Below, one piece after another: positions 52,389 to 63,088 of a stretch of DNA of 64,000 nt. The stretch spans positions 441,501 to 505,500 of the forward strand of contig JBANDB010000019.1 in NCBI GenBank assembly GCA_037576215.1, read 5' to 3'. Both the position numbers and the translations under genes were made by a program. This DNA is from Armillaria gallica. Its lineage: Eukaryota > Basidiomycota > Agaricomycetes > Agaricales > Physalacriaceae. The notes under the pieces were generated by a model. The model was given only the letters and a program-made list of their open reading frames with translations. It searched no databases and was not told where the DNA came from. Position 1 is the first letter of the stretch; each line of letters opens with the position of its first letter.

Positions 52389-55300
52389 ATGAATTCTTCC
52401 TCTACTGAATACCTACTCCTCGAGAAGAATGGAACTGTACCTCGCAGCATCCTCATGACGCCTAACGGAGCGCAAGGACCAGTAATCCAAGCCTTAAACA
52501 TGGGCTTTCTGCCCTACCCGATGCCTCCTGCTATCCATTCCGAATTCGTCAGAAGCGAGATGAGATTAGTCGAGCTCTCCCCGGCTCAACTTGAGTCGAT
52601 GGAAGCATTTCCGGAGATAATGGGGCGAGCAGTAGCGGTGGACCCTAGGCATTGGTACGAGCAGTACGGGTTAGCCAGAGGGCCTGCAAACGAATGGGGA
52701 TATGAGTGGAAGGATTTGGCGGATAAAATTCCCGTCGTGGACCAAGGTCAAGGATTATTTGCTTTGGACGTGAACTCGGCCAAAAAGATGGCGACTGACC
52801 TTCAGCTTCTCTATCTCTCTATCAAGGAGATCCAAAAACATTCGGCCTTCGCGGAAGGAACTCTTCTTCCTTCGCTTCTCAAGACGTCTTGCTTTTTCCG
52901 ACGCGATTTTACTTCCTCCCAGCAAATTCGCACCCTCGTCAGTCTCGCCCAGATTGCTTTCTGTACCGGGATGGCTTTCGTCAACGGATGGAGGATAGTC
53001 ATAGGAGCCGGTTGGGATTCTACCCTCATGCCGGGACGTCTGGAATTTATCAAACGTTTCAAGTTGAATCTCCTTCCTCTCCGGGGGGCTGTATTCAACT
53101 TGGACCAATCCTTTGACTGTCACGCTCTTAATCGCTATCTCAAGAATTACGGCCCCGTCTTCATAGTTCATCCTGGCAACAACCATCCCCAATGGTACCG
53201 ATTCTTGCGTTGCAACCACGAAGTCTTGTCCATCTATCATTGCTTCAACGACGTGAACATGCTGCGCCTCAATCGAAACCTACGAGTCGAGGAAATACCC
53301 AACCTTGCCAATCTACTCCGGGATATCAAAGATACAGACTCTTACCTCCAACGCATACGAACTGTAACTCTGCGCAAGTTCCAGCCTCGTATTCATGAAT
53401 CAACGGAAGTATACATCAACCTAACGGGTGGATGGAAACCGATTTTGGTGACCACCCGTAGTGTATGGGTGTTTCTGAGGTACACGTACGTATACCTGGA
53501 AGTTAGACGTATGTCGGAAAATCGTTCAGGGAGAATCCATTTCTTCCTCAATCAGCCCATTCGATACGAGGAGAATTCACCGGAAGCCACTAAAGCAGCC
53601 ACCGTCAGAGCCCGTGCAGAAAGGGACGGGACTTTGGCTCTGGTTGAAAGCCTCCCCGAACGCTATGCAACTACCCACGCGCCGTCTCATCCCATATTTA
53701 CGAACTTCCCTTCCTTACCACTTCCTTACTCCCGGATGAAGGAAATCTCTTCTTCTCTCACGATTGCTCCACCACCCCTCGTTTATCAAGGAAACGTTCC
53801 GTCTGTGCCTCCCTCCGGGTCGAGTGATAGTACATTCCAGACGTCTCCATCGCCGGCTGAATGCGTAGCTCCTCCTGCTTCTCCTGCCACAGTAGAAGCC
53901 TTCCTATTAGAGGTAAGCAAGGAGATTGAGAGGAGGACGAATACACAGATGGAGTTCTGGCCTGATGAAGGCAACAGAAAGACGGTGCTCCCTGTCCCAG
54001 GGCATATACGACGAGCAACTCAACTCGGGAGTGAGGAAGAAGGCAAGTATCTTTCGAAACGAAAAAACGTGACTCTAATCGAGCCTCCTCTAGGCGCAAC
54101 GGATCGAAGACGGACCAGGAGGGCTACCCCATATTCGTTGGCTGGTCGGACCGCTAATTCGAAAATGGCAAGAATGATTGGAACTCAGGGACAGGACTCT
54201 TCATCAGAAGAAAGTTCATTAAGGTCAAATTCCTCTACTTCGAACGAAGGATCTATTGACTCAGCCTTCGCGAACAGTTCCTCGCACCCCTCCACTATTG
54301 ACCTCACTCTGTCGCCTCTCGCCCTGGAGTATCCTTCGACTGCCGTGCTTAACGAGTCTGTACGCCCGCACGACCCAGTCAACGGGAGAGTACCTGGATA
54401 CGCGAGGAGGCCTGAAGAAGACAACATCCGCGAGATAGCGAAGTCAGGATTCGCTCCTGATCACTTCATCCACGACACACAGAATTGGATGTTTTACGCT
54501 GCTCCAAACCTACGATCTTTGACTGAAACGGCCGTCGAACAGTACGACCTACATCCTTTACTCCTCGAATTTGGCTACTTGGTGACAACGGAATTCAATG
54601 CTGCGATAATGAAAGGATGGGCGAATGCAGCCCGTCAAAACATCTCTTCACCAAGTCGTCTGATTCACCATTGTCTCGAGCACAACGTGGCGTTCCATCT
54701 CGCAGTCCCCGCCTCCATCTTAACCCTATTCCAACGCTCTATTGACGACTACTCAGTCAACGACCGTATCGCTGCCGATGTACCCTTCATGCCCGGCTTT
54801 CAAGAATCCTCACTAACGGATGAACGAGGCCCGGCATTGTTGAATGCTAGCTATAGACTCAAAGCAGCGGAAGTTGCAGCCAGAATGAACGTCGGGGCTG
54901 CTGTAGCCAAAGGAGGAAGCCTAGGATGGTTGGTTAGGAAGTTGACGGGTAAGGAAGCGGTTCGAAAGCTTCTCGATGGGCCTTCGTACGTCGCAGCTCA
55001 TCTATTCAACGTCGAGATCCTTCCTGCAGCCTATGGAGGCAAAGAAGTCTTGATGACCGAAAACCTCACCATAGGTGAAGAAATGGCCTTGATTGGTTTT
55101 GTACCAGGCTGCGCACGGAAAGGTCCCCGCATTCTCTTCCCCACCTTGTACCTGTTATTCCGATTCTTAAAAGGGTTCTGGGGACAATGGTCGGACGATG
55201 CGGAGGCTTTGATGAACAAGCGATGGGATCTTGTGCTTAAAGGAGAAGCTGAGGCGATGACAGAAGAAGAATGGGGGAAATACATCACAGACTTCTGTGC

Positions 55301-55466
55301 CGAGCGATCATCAGACAGTTCTTATGTTCTCTCCAAGAATGACACTCAATACGGAATCGACTTGTTCAAGGCCGCCTACCCTACGCCTTGGACCACAATT
55401 AGGCTTCGCGATCTAACTCTTCCCGAAATTTATCAAGGTACCGTGGGATTCTTCGAGGCCTATTAG
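52389..55466 (+). CDS. Gypsy ORF3: large extra protein in the env position, unknown function (1025 aa)
   Basis: Fully open, ATG 52389 to TAG 55464-55466, ending 14 bp before the 3' LTR and so part of the element. The frame differs from pol. The N-terminal half (1-370) looks globular, with Trp/Tyr-rich segments (DPRHWYEQYGLARGPANEWG, FVNGWRIVIGAGWDS). The middle (about 440-680) is Ser/Pro-rich and probably disordered. The C-terminal part (about 680-1025) is again globular (KGGSLGWLVRKLTGKEAVRK, FLKGFWGQWSDDAEALM). There is no signal peptide, no clear membrane anchor, no furin-like site and no cysteine pattern of an envelope protein. From memory the C-terminal segment recalls lineage-specific Agaricomycete hypothetical proteins; no function is known to me. 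It is the only ORF of the element without a stop. Confidence 0.9.
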   Translation: MNSSSTEYLLLEKNGTVPRSILMTPNGAQGPVIQALNMGFLPYPMPPAIHSEFVRSEMRLVELSPAQLESMEAFPEIMGRAVAVDPRHWYEQYGLARGPANEWGYEWKDLADKIPVVDQGQGLFALDVNSAKKMATDLQLLYLSIKEIQKHSAFAEGTLLPSLLKTSCFFRRDFTSSQQIRTLVSLAQIAFCTGMAFVNGWRIVIGAGWDSTLMPGRLEFIKRFKLNLLPLRGAVFNLDQSFDCHALNRYLKNYGPVFIVHPGNNHPQWYRFLRCNHEVLSIYHCFNDVNMLRLNRNLRVEEIPNLANLLRDIKDTDSYLQRIRTVTLRKFQPRIHESTEVYINLTGGWKPILVTTRSVWVFLRYTYVYLEVRRMSENRSGRIHFFLNQPIRYEENSPEATKAATVRARAERDGTLALVESLPERYATTHAPSHPIFTNFPSLPLPYSRMKEISSSLTIAPPPLVYQGNVPSVPPSGSSDSTFQTSPSPAECVAPPASPATVEAFLLEVSKEIERRTNTQMEFWPDEGNRKTVLPVPGHIRRATQLGSEEEGKYLSKRKNVTLIEPPLGATDRRRTRRATPYSLAGRTANSKMARMIGTQGQDSSSEESSLRSNSSTSNEGSIDSAFANSSSHPSTIDLTLSPLALEYPSTAVLNESVRPHDPVNGRVPGYARRPEEDNIREIAKSGFAPDHFIHDTQNWMFYAAPNLRSLTETAVEQYDLHPLLLEFGYLVTTEFNAAIMKGWANAARQNISSPSRLIHHCLEHNVAFHLAVPASILTLFQRSIDDYSVNDRIAADVPFMPGFQESSLTDERGPALLNASYRLKAAEVAARMNVGAAVAKGGSLGWLVRKLTGKEAVRKLLDGPSYVAAHLFNVEILPAAYGGKEVLMTENLTIGEEMALIGFVPGCARKGPRILFPTLYLLFRFLKGFWGQWSDDAEALMNKRWDLVLKGEAEAMTEEEWGKYITDFCAERSSDSSYVLSKNDTQYGIDLFKAAYPTPWTTIRLRDLTLPEIYQGTVGFFEAY

Positions 55467-55480
55467 GGCTGGGGGGGCTA
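55467..55480 (+). other. Polypurine tract of the Gypsy element
   Basis: GGGCTGGGGGGGCTA, with a run of seven G, ends at the 3' LTR. Position and composition fit the plus-strand primer. Confidence 0.7.
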
Positions 55481-55946
55481 TGTGATGCGACAAGTCATAC
55501 TCTTTCAAATTGTGAGTCAGAGCGACAAATGGTGACTCGTTAACTGACTCAGAGGATAGAAATAGCCCTAATGACCTCGAATGACTCAACCTATGACTCA
55601 TAATACAGTATATAAGTAGATAAATAGCTGAGGGAAAGATACCTTCTTTTCAACCCTTCTAACTGTGCTATACCTTAAGATTGGACCTGTTGCAGGCCGG
55701 AGGAAAGCACGACTCAAGCTTGAATAAGAACTGCATTTATAAGTATAAAGTCTACTTAGTATTGACAAGCTCGCAATTGCTTGCTCGCTCTTCTAGCTAC
55801 TGTAGCTACTTATATCTGTCTCTGATAAGGACACACCACAGACACTCGTCGATAGCACGGGTCATCTTCTCGAAGTCTACACTGTGGAATCTCAGAACTT
55901 GAAGCTTGCGTTGTTCTAAATAAGATTAGTTCCACCCCGCTTCACA
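55481..55946 (+). repeat. 3' LTR of the Gypsy element
   Basis: 466 bp, partner of 43473-43938, followed directly by the target duplication AAGAA. The bZIP-site cluster and TATA box are conserved. Confidence 0.97.
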
Positions 55947-55951
55947 AAGAA

Positions 55952-56013
55952 TCTCACTTTAAGCCGCATCCTGTATTGTGGTGATGCAGCTTAAAGTGAG
56001 ATTCTTCCCATGC
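55952..56013. repeat. Right part of a long palindrome split by the Gypsy insertion
   Basis: Before insertion the site was GCATGGGAAGAA (43461-43472) joined to TCTCACTTTAAGC (55952-55964). That 25-bp arm is the exact inverse of 55989-56013. The 24-bp loop itself contains an inverted GCATC/GATGC pair. The Gypsy element landed inside the left arm. A similar half-arm (TCTAAAGTGAGATTGTTCCCA) lies at about 18655-18675. Confidence 0.85.
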
Positions 56014-57668
56014 TTACCTACTGCATATTATCCTCTGTGTATCTAGGAGGTTATATCCTTTTCTATGGCAATTAGAGGATAAGTGAGAGAATGATGCAGC
56101 TCCTCTCTCAGGCTGCAGCTTACTGTCTTGCCAGGTATGGTCAAGAGATATGCCCCATGAGAGCTCAATCTTACATTGAATATTTGGTTCAGATGAGTAT
56201 TCCCTTGCACGAAACCATTTCAGATGCGGGTCGATTCAGCCAAGATGCAACCCAGTTCCCAGGCCGCGAGTCTCCGTTTTGCCATTGTGCCACCAAGTTG
56301 CTACTGCCCTGCTCCGCTGATGGACCCAGGTCATGCAAAGATAGCCGAGACTGGGATGCCACCTCGTTTTCAAGGTTTCCTCCTCTAGGTATATTTTTTA
56401 CTCAATATTATTTGTATTAATTTCAAGACACATCTAAACTGAGGACGATCATATAGAGTGGAACCTCTTACCCCATGTCTTGTGCACTCCACTCTGATGG
56501 ATTTCAACTGCAGTACTGACGCTTGGGGATAATGTTAAACACCACCAGGCTCCTGGCTTCTGGATTTTTGTGTGTCAAACAATTTGAAGATTCCACAGTC
56601 GGACCGATTGCTATAAATTGGCCACTGTTTCCTGTCTGCATCTCAGCTTACTATCGCCCATAACATGCATCCTACCACTTCTTTGCGGCAGAATGACAAT
56701 GCCTTGCACATCTGACTGAATACTCTACTCACGCAACCACGTGAAGCAGAGGCTACTTTAGAGGGACACAAAGCACATTATGAATTTCTGCAGAGTCTCC
56801 CAGGTTGGGTCTTATAATTTTTCACTACTGTTGTTTCTCAATCTTTTCCTTTACTGACAGGGTGGGCTCCTCATCGGAAGTACTACTGATACGATGTCAA
56901 ACCTATCGAGGATGAAATCCAGCTCCTCAAATTTGAGATTGAGCAGCTCCGTGAATCCTGTAAGTATTTCTGCTGTGACTTAACCACATCCATCTGACAA
57001 ATTTGAAAGTCAACAACGACAAAGTCCAAATCATGTATGTCTCCTGGGAGGACCATGACTCAACCCTCCAAGGATGATGCATGATGCAGTCAAGATTGTT
57101 TGACTGCGAAAGACAACATAGTTATGTTTGTTGACATTGATGCCTCATAGAGAGCAGTTTCCGAGTCCTATGTACATAGGATCTCGGTCCTAATGTAAAC
57201 CTGAGCTTATCATGGGAAATTCTATTTGGGCAATCAATTCATCCCGGCTTTTGCCGACTTCTTCACGCTTGCCATGGGAATGTTTTCTATTCAGTCCCAC
57301 TTTCTTCCGATTGCTCTCTCCGATTCTTTATAAACTTAGTTATGGTCTAATTGCCTGGCTCATCTGCGTGAATGCAGGGTCTCAGTTCACACAAGGTTAG
57401 ACAAGACATGACCCCATCCTGAGATCAGCGAGCTTAAAACAAGTTTTAAACCCAATATATCCCCTTCAATCTGACCCCTTTCTTTGTGCTTAACTGTTGC
57501 ATCTCATAGCAACAGACTTCCATCACAGGTTCACCAACTACCTCTCTCCTCGCACATCGTTTTGTCCCAGGCATCCTCTGCTGTGTTTCGCCCCTATCTG
57601 GATGTACATATTCCCTCAGGGCCTCGGCGATGGAGAGGTGAAATGTGACTTGGAATGTAATTCCAGTG
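56014..57668. other. CpG-poor decayed DNA, no supported gene
   Basis: Plus-strand fragments around 56690-56800 (a helical stretch with LNTLLTQPREAEATLEGHKA after a TGA) and 57497-57808 look like decayed coding sequence but cannot be joined. Minus ORF 57446-57715 probably belongs to the LINE remnant that follows. Confidence 0.35.
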
Positions 57669-58045
57669 TCAGAAAAGTGGTATGGATTTCCATAAGGAAA
57701 ACATGTTGTATACAAAGCGAGCGGTCAGCTCCATCAGATCTTTCGATTCAATCATATGATGGAAGAGAGACTCTGGGAAGTTCAATCCACTCAGTGCGGG
57801 GAACATAGACAAGGTCGTGTTCAAGAAAGGTTGATGCAATTGAACAGCATCATCGTGGTTGCACATAAAAAGAACATGAATGACGTCCTCAACATCATCA
57901 TTACACATCCTGCATAGTCGCCATTGTCTGGTGAGTCCAACCCATTTTCCTCATTCAATAGCAAGGTCATGAGTACCAGTGAGGGCGTGAGTCAGGGCCA
58001 CTCGATGAGCTGGAGTACTCTTGGCAGGGCTTTACCATAGCAGCA
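57669..58045 (-). pseudogene. Non-LTR retrotransposon (LINE, Tad1-like) C-terminal remnant
   Basis: On the minus strand, HRVALTHALTGTHDLAIE is followed by a TGA, then GKWVGLTRQWRLCRMCNDDV, then EDVIHVLFMC. The arrangement (RxCRxC, a few acidic residues, then EDxxHxLFxC) is the zinc-like motif found after the RT of fungal LINE proteins, where it helps template binding. About 75 further residues end near 57669. No RT core is present nearby, so this is a 5'-truncated or decayed copy. The single TGA again occupies a place where Arg would fit. Confidence 0.55.
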
Positions 58046-58264
58046 GAGCATGGGGCTGGTTCAGTATCGTAGCAGTTATTAGTTAGTGGTACATTTTCAT
58101 TTTTTGATATAACTGTAGTATGGACATCGTTATGGTTCTGTTCAGGATCACCGACAACCAATAAAATATTCTTCCTTCCTTCCAAATACAGGCTGATATA
58201 GGTGATCGTGGCAAGAGGATATTCACCCCTATGAAAGCAGCCGAAAAGAGGAAAGGTCATGGTT

Positions 58265-59010
58265 CAGAAAGCAAGACGCAATTGATAAGTGGCATCAAAC
58301 TACCCAATTAATTGATATTCTTCGGACCATTCAACCTGTCAAATTTTCAATCACGTCTAATGAAATGCGCAACAACTGGCTCCCCCTGATGGCCAAGTCA
58401 TCCCAAAGTTTCAACAATGGAGTCTATTCATTAGAGGAGGTCAGAGAATTCATAAGAAGGAAACTGCACAGAGAGGTTCCGGGTGTGTTCATATACAGTC
58501 AAACTAAACTACATGAAACTGTCATGACCTGCTGCACCAGAAGCCCCAAGATTTTTTCGACTGTATCTGTATTCTGCCATGAAAATCATGTCTTCGAGCA
58601 CTCCATGCAGTACTATTGGGCAACGATAGAGCCCACATCTGTCCGCTGTATCTCACTAAACACCCTGCAGCATACATAAACATCTGCATGGCTATGCTAA
58701 TACCTGCTCTGAATGCGAGTACTGTGGGTTAAACACATACAAGAGATACACATACCATGTAGCCCCACCAATCTTTACCGTATTTGTGGCGCATACAACT
58801 GCCACTCCCAATGAAGGCATACAGATTGTAGTCAATGGACACACAGTCCATTACAAAATAGTGGCTGTCGTGTATTACAGACATAGTCATTTCATGTCTA
58901 GGTTTGTAGATGAACAGAGGCACATTTAGTACAAAGACAGTAGATGGTGGCTTCTAGAAGGGTACATGGATGGGGTAGACATGACCAAGACAGTGCCAGG
59001 AAAAAGCCTG
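58265..59010 (+). pseudogene. Broken TE-associated fungal gene, C-terminal part
   Basis: One frame is open from about 58265 to 58679 (contains NNGVYSLEEVREFIRRKLHR and a CCTRSPKIFSTVSVF block). A shifted frame continues with CSECEYCGL, later VVNGHTVHYKIVAVVYYRHS, then HFMSRFVDEQRHI, a TAG, and YKDSRWW. From memory the pattern C-x2-C, then Y-x-I/L-x-x-(V/I)-(V/I)-Y, HFxSRxxD, (W)YxD matches the C-terminal part of multi-copy proteins found beside DNA transposons in Agaricomycetes (possibly a ubiquitin-protease-like fold). The frameshift and stop make it a pseudogene. Confidence 0.45.
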
Positions 59011-60618
59011 ACATCTTAATGTACTGTTGGGCTGACTTATAAATAGATACATAGGACTCGAACCTGCCATGTGAATGTGATGGCCCTCACCCCACTAGTA
59101 TTCTATCTGACCATTGATCCATGTTGAAGATGAATGATATTGTAGCTATGACTTTTGGAGATAGGAATATGGACCTACATAGTAATGTGGGACTCCAGCA
59201 AATATTCCCAACATCATTGACTCAGCATGCGAATATTCATTGATACTCCCTCGGGCACTCCTTCCCTTCATTGCTGGATGACACTCACAGTGACAATAGG
59301 GGTTGTGACACTGAGATTGTGGCCCGCGTCGAGCTCATCACTTGTGCACACTGTCTTATGATGCTGGTAGTCTCCTGTAAGCCTCGGTGCTTGGAGTGGA
59401 ACCGAAAGATGCGTCCTGTATACTCTAGCGCTGGGACGGTGTTTTTACATTGGTGATTGTTTTGCGTGTTACTCCTGTATGCTTTTGCACCCAGAGTTAA
59501 CAATGAGTACATTTATGTCCATCCTGTATGTTTTAGCACAGGGACCTACTTGAACGATTATTTGGATCTGCTATTGTTCATGGCCAGCACATCTGTGCTT
59601 GCTCTGTTCTGGGGATATTTTCAGGGGCCCTGTATTCCCTGAAGTGCGAACCAGAGTGTAGATCGGCATTATAGTGTACTTACTTTATCTTTCACACCTT
59701 TGACATGAGTTCTGAGAGGCCGCACCATGCAGGGGTAACACTGAATCAATTTGGTCCAAAGAGTGTTCGGTACCATAGCACAAGCATGTGTAGTATGGAC
59801 TCCTTCTCAGGGACATGAAAACCATCCCTATCATAGTCATAAGCACAGCTCTTGTACATAGACACCATCCCAAGTCCTCTGTTATTTAATTATTCTTAAG
59901 CCATCCAAAATTTTGTTTTTATCCTCTGACATGGCATTTGGCATGACATTCTAACTCCTCAATCTCCTTGTTTCCTTCCTGTCAGTCAATTTGGAGACAT
60001 CCTGGCTGATTAGGCTCGGACAGCCAGTGAGACTTTTTTCTGCACAGACTATAGAGTAAAGTTCTACTTTTTTGAAAGTGAGGATTGTCCTCTAATAGGC
60101 CTGATGGATGCCAGACAAGAAATTCAATAGGTATCAAATGTTTACTCACGATAATCTTTTAAATTTTGGCATGTGGCACATCTCATTTTGTGTTGACGGA
60201 TGGGACAGGTCGTCGGGTGATATTTTTGTTGCCTAGAGTGTGCCAGGGAACTACAAAACGACATGCATATTCCCCAGAATACTACAATTCTGCCTATTTC
60301 CCTGGGCTCTGCTCTCTTCCTGGTGTCACCTATTGCTCAGGTTTCGATGTGTTTCTATCACATAAATCGAACTCACCAAGCTTCTTGTCTTGTGGAATGA
60401 ATTTTCAATTTGAGGAATTATGATGCATCGTGGTCTTGTGATGGGAACAGTCTGTTTTTGGTATGTGCAGTTTGATCGAGTGATTACCGCTACCTTGGTA
60501 GTAGGTTATTGGTAGGTCCCTATTGTGCTTCCGTTTGGTGTGAAAAAGCTATCTGCCAGCCAGCTCCCATGCCCCCTATTATTTTTGTGGCGTGGGACAA
60601 ACCATTTATAGTCGATAA
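59011..60618. other. CpG-poor DNA, no supported gene
   Basis: Short ORFs only. TGTATGYTTTWGCA-like words recur at about 59476 and 59528, a short imperfect duplication. No mobile-element ends were seen before 60619. Confidence 0.35.
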
Positions 60619-61102
60619 GGCCCTGTTCGGGTGACACGGCTTAACCCAAGCTTAACCTGGCCCCAGAGGACTAAGAGACTCGGTCACAAACGTCACAATA
60701 TCGGAATAACTCGGATGAATTCGGACAATGTCCGAATGATGTCAAGCGATCGTCAATGCTGCCACCGACATCATCGAAAGGTGTCCCAGCGCTGCCCCGC
60801 CCGTGCCGCTCACTGACCAGCACAATGGCAACAGTGTTCTTCCAAATTTGTGTTGATTTGTCTAGATCTTCAAATTCATTCACATGAGTACTTTATTTCC
60901 TAGTCTTTCTGGTATCTTGTTGGCATCGTTGTAGTCATTGTGTGTAGTGAGCGGGAAGGCAGGCAGACTGAGCGCAGCATCGGTGTCAGGACGTAGGTGA
61001 CAATGGAGTGACATGCTGAATAATCTGAGTTAAGCAGACTTAAGCGGTCGGTTTAAATTTTGGCTCTAGGGCTGTGTTAAGCCGTGTCACCCGAACAGGG
61101 CC
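60619..61102. mobile_element. PIF/Harbinger-type MITE (484 bp) with TAA target duplication
   Basis: 27-bp perfect terminal inverted repeats GGCCCTGTTCGGGTGACACG continuing to GCTTAAC (60619-60645 and 61076-61102), flanked by TAA on both sides (60616-60618, 61103-61105). A GGCCCTGTT start plus a 3-bp TAA/TWA duplication is the signature of PIF/Harbinger Tourist-like MITEs. No transposase. Confidence 0.88.
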
Positions 61103-61105
61103 TAA

Positions 61106-62891
61106 GTTTCCTAATAAAACCAACTTCCTTCCTTTCTTCCTTCCTTCCACCCAATGTTTGCTCTCAGTCGGTTTGGCAGCAGTTCTAACAAAGTTCTAAT
61201 TCCTTAGTTCGCAAGTTGGTTTGACCAGTTGAAGCAATATGTTGGCACGGACTGTACATCACACGTGGCTCTGAGGCGCATGGTGTTGATTTTTCCATTC
61301 TGCCTCCAGTTGCTGAAAATTTCTCGGTTGCGTAAGCTGTCGGATATTGCATGAAACAGCCTATACTATCCAGATTCTCTTGCATTTGGTCATTCAGCCA
61401 AACGAACTTGTCGTCAATGGTCATTGCCAATCTATACCATCTTTATTCATTCCGATCAGGCCAGTTGAATGGTCTGCAGAAACTCACGCAAGTTACTTAA
61501 GTCATGGGCGCGAGGGAAATGTGAGCTGGCAGAAGCATAGCTGCCGCCGAGCGAACTTTTTCTCCGCGTCCAGCAAAGCTGGTTTATATATCCATCGCAT
61601 AAGTGTATGATGTTCGAAGGTACAATTTTTGTGTCCTAAGCAATTGTATCGTTAACGTTCGTCGGAAAATCTGACATGAAACTGTCGTGTGACGTCAAGG
61701 TAGCGGGCCTTGCCGCTTGCCGGCCTTACCTAGTTATCGAGTGATGTCCTTGGTGATGGTGAGCACGGTTCCTTCTCTTTCTATCTGCTTGGCTAAACGG
61801 TGTCCGTACAGCCAGTAGTACTGAATATAACTGTGAGTGCATCTACTTATCTTATTGTGGGTATATGCACACTAACAACTGATCACAGCGATTTGTGACC
61901 ACGCGGCAGGCGTAATTGAGTAATGGCGTGTGCGGAGAACGGGCGGGCTGAAGGAGGGAGGGTAGCACAGCATGTAACAGGGTCAGAGGCGGCGACTGGA
62001 GGGTAGAACAGCTAGTCGACGGAAACAGTTTGGCGGTCGTTAATGCCTCCAAGCCTCCCACGACTGCACCGTGGACCCCCAGGTGCCCCATTGCTCCATC
62101 GCTTTTGCGGCTACTGTTCGAACTTGGTTAAAACTGCAGCTTGTGGCTGAGTGAGAAAACCTACGAGACATTCTTACTTACTTGAATGTATCTCATCATT
62201 ATTGCCCTAGGAAGGAGCCACGGTGTAAGGTAATGTTGTACCCCGAACGGATAATTTAATTGACACTGATTACCACTTCAAATTATCATTCGGCTGGCGC
62301 ATGGCATGGCTCTGCCACGCCCCAAAGCACTCCATCTCCGCTCCTGGTTCTATGTGTAGATTTTCATCCAAAAGGTTTTCCTCAAAAACCCGGGAGAATG
62401 GCACCAGTCGATCATTATTGGAGTCTGCCTGAGGAGTACAAAGTACGGCAAGGCTTCGTAGGGCTAGTGCAATACAGCGCCATCTTGTACTAAACCACAT
62501 CACTCTCAGAGCCCTTCTTCAAGAATATCTATGGCTACTTGAAAAATATCTGTCTGCTCTTCTCAAACTCAGTCACAACTCTCACTGGAAGACGACACGC
62601 CTATGTTTTACAATACCGACTATGTCGTGAGACGTAATAACATGATTATAGGACGAGGTTCGTTCTCCGTCCCAATCCTGACTCTGATTCATTCAAGCAT
62701 ATCGTTTCGTCTACCTCCCTCCCATAGCAACCACGATCCTTCCCGCAGCCTCGACGCCAGTTCACTTCTAAGCCAAATAAAGGAGGCAGGGACGTGCTTT
62801 CCTAGCACGACAGAAAGCACGTTTGTACGGTGTGCTATAAGAGTTTCAATAGACCGAGTAGGCTAGGACTACAGTACTTCGCAGTGTGACC
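61106..62891. other. No supported gene; CCTT microsatellite and a small hairpin
   Basis: A TTCC-type microsatellite lies at about 61123-61148. A perfect 10-bp hairpin (ACGTGCTTTC/GAAAGCACGT) lies at about 62791-62822. ORFs on opposite strands at 62260-62503 shadow each other. Nothing is recognisable. Confidence 0.35.
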
Positions 62892-63088
62892 ATGGATGAC
62901 GAACCACGTAGCCACGCAGACGACCCACCAAGCAACCACGTCGAATACTTTTTGCCCAGATTTTTGAGAGTAGATCATGCGTACGTCGTGCTCCCTTCTG
63001 ACCTTGTCATACTCATGATCACTTCGTCCTTGTCAGATCACCATATTGTTGTCTAATGCAATACATCCTCGTACAGTCGGCCGAATGA
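62892..63088 (+). CDS. Candidate small spliced ORF, 46 aa, unknown
   Basis: ATG 62892 in a CCATGG context opens an acidic N-terminal stretch with DDEPRSHADDPPSNHVEYF. A 56-bp intron at 62981-63036 (GTACGT donor, CTGAC branch-like site, CAG acceptor) joins to a frame ending at TGA 63086-63088. It may be the 5' part of a longer gene with a further intron starting at 63071. Weak support. Confidence 0.2.

Larger units (their letters stand above)
43473..55946 (+). mobile_element. Ty3/Gypsy chromovirus-type LTR retrotransposon, 12.5 kb, with an extra ORF
   Basis: 466-bp LTRs at 43473-43938 and 55481-55946 (TGTGATGC...CTTCACA) and an exact 5-bp duplication AAGAA at 43468-43472 and 55947-55951. Internal order is N-terminal Gag domain, collagen-like Gag, zinc knuckle, protease, RT, RNase H, integrase and chromodomain, then a separate 1,025-codon ORF. 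I count three differences between the LTRs, so the insertion is very recent. Three TGA codons interrupt the otherwise continuous gag-pol frame. At 12.5 kb it is about twice the size of typical fungal Gypsy elements, because of the long N-terminal Gag part and ORF3. Confidence 0.97.

Noticed and set aside
52389..55466. Envelope protein call for ORF3
   Set aside because: It is in the env position, but there is no signal peptide, transmembrane anchor, cleavage site or cysteine pattern.
62791..62822. 10-bp perfect hairpin as a terminator or regulatory RNA
   Set aside because: A single short palindrome in a eukaryotic intergenic stretch, with no supporting gene context, is expected by chance often enough.
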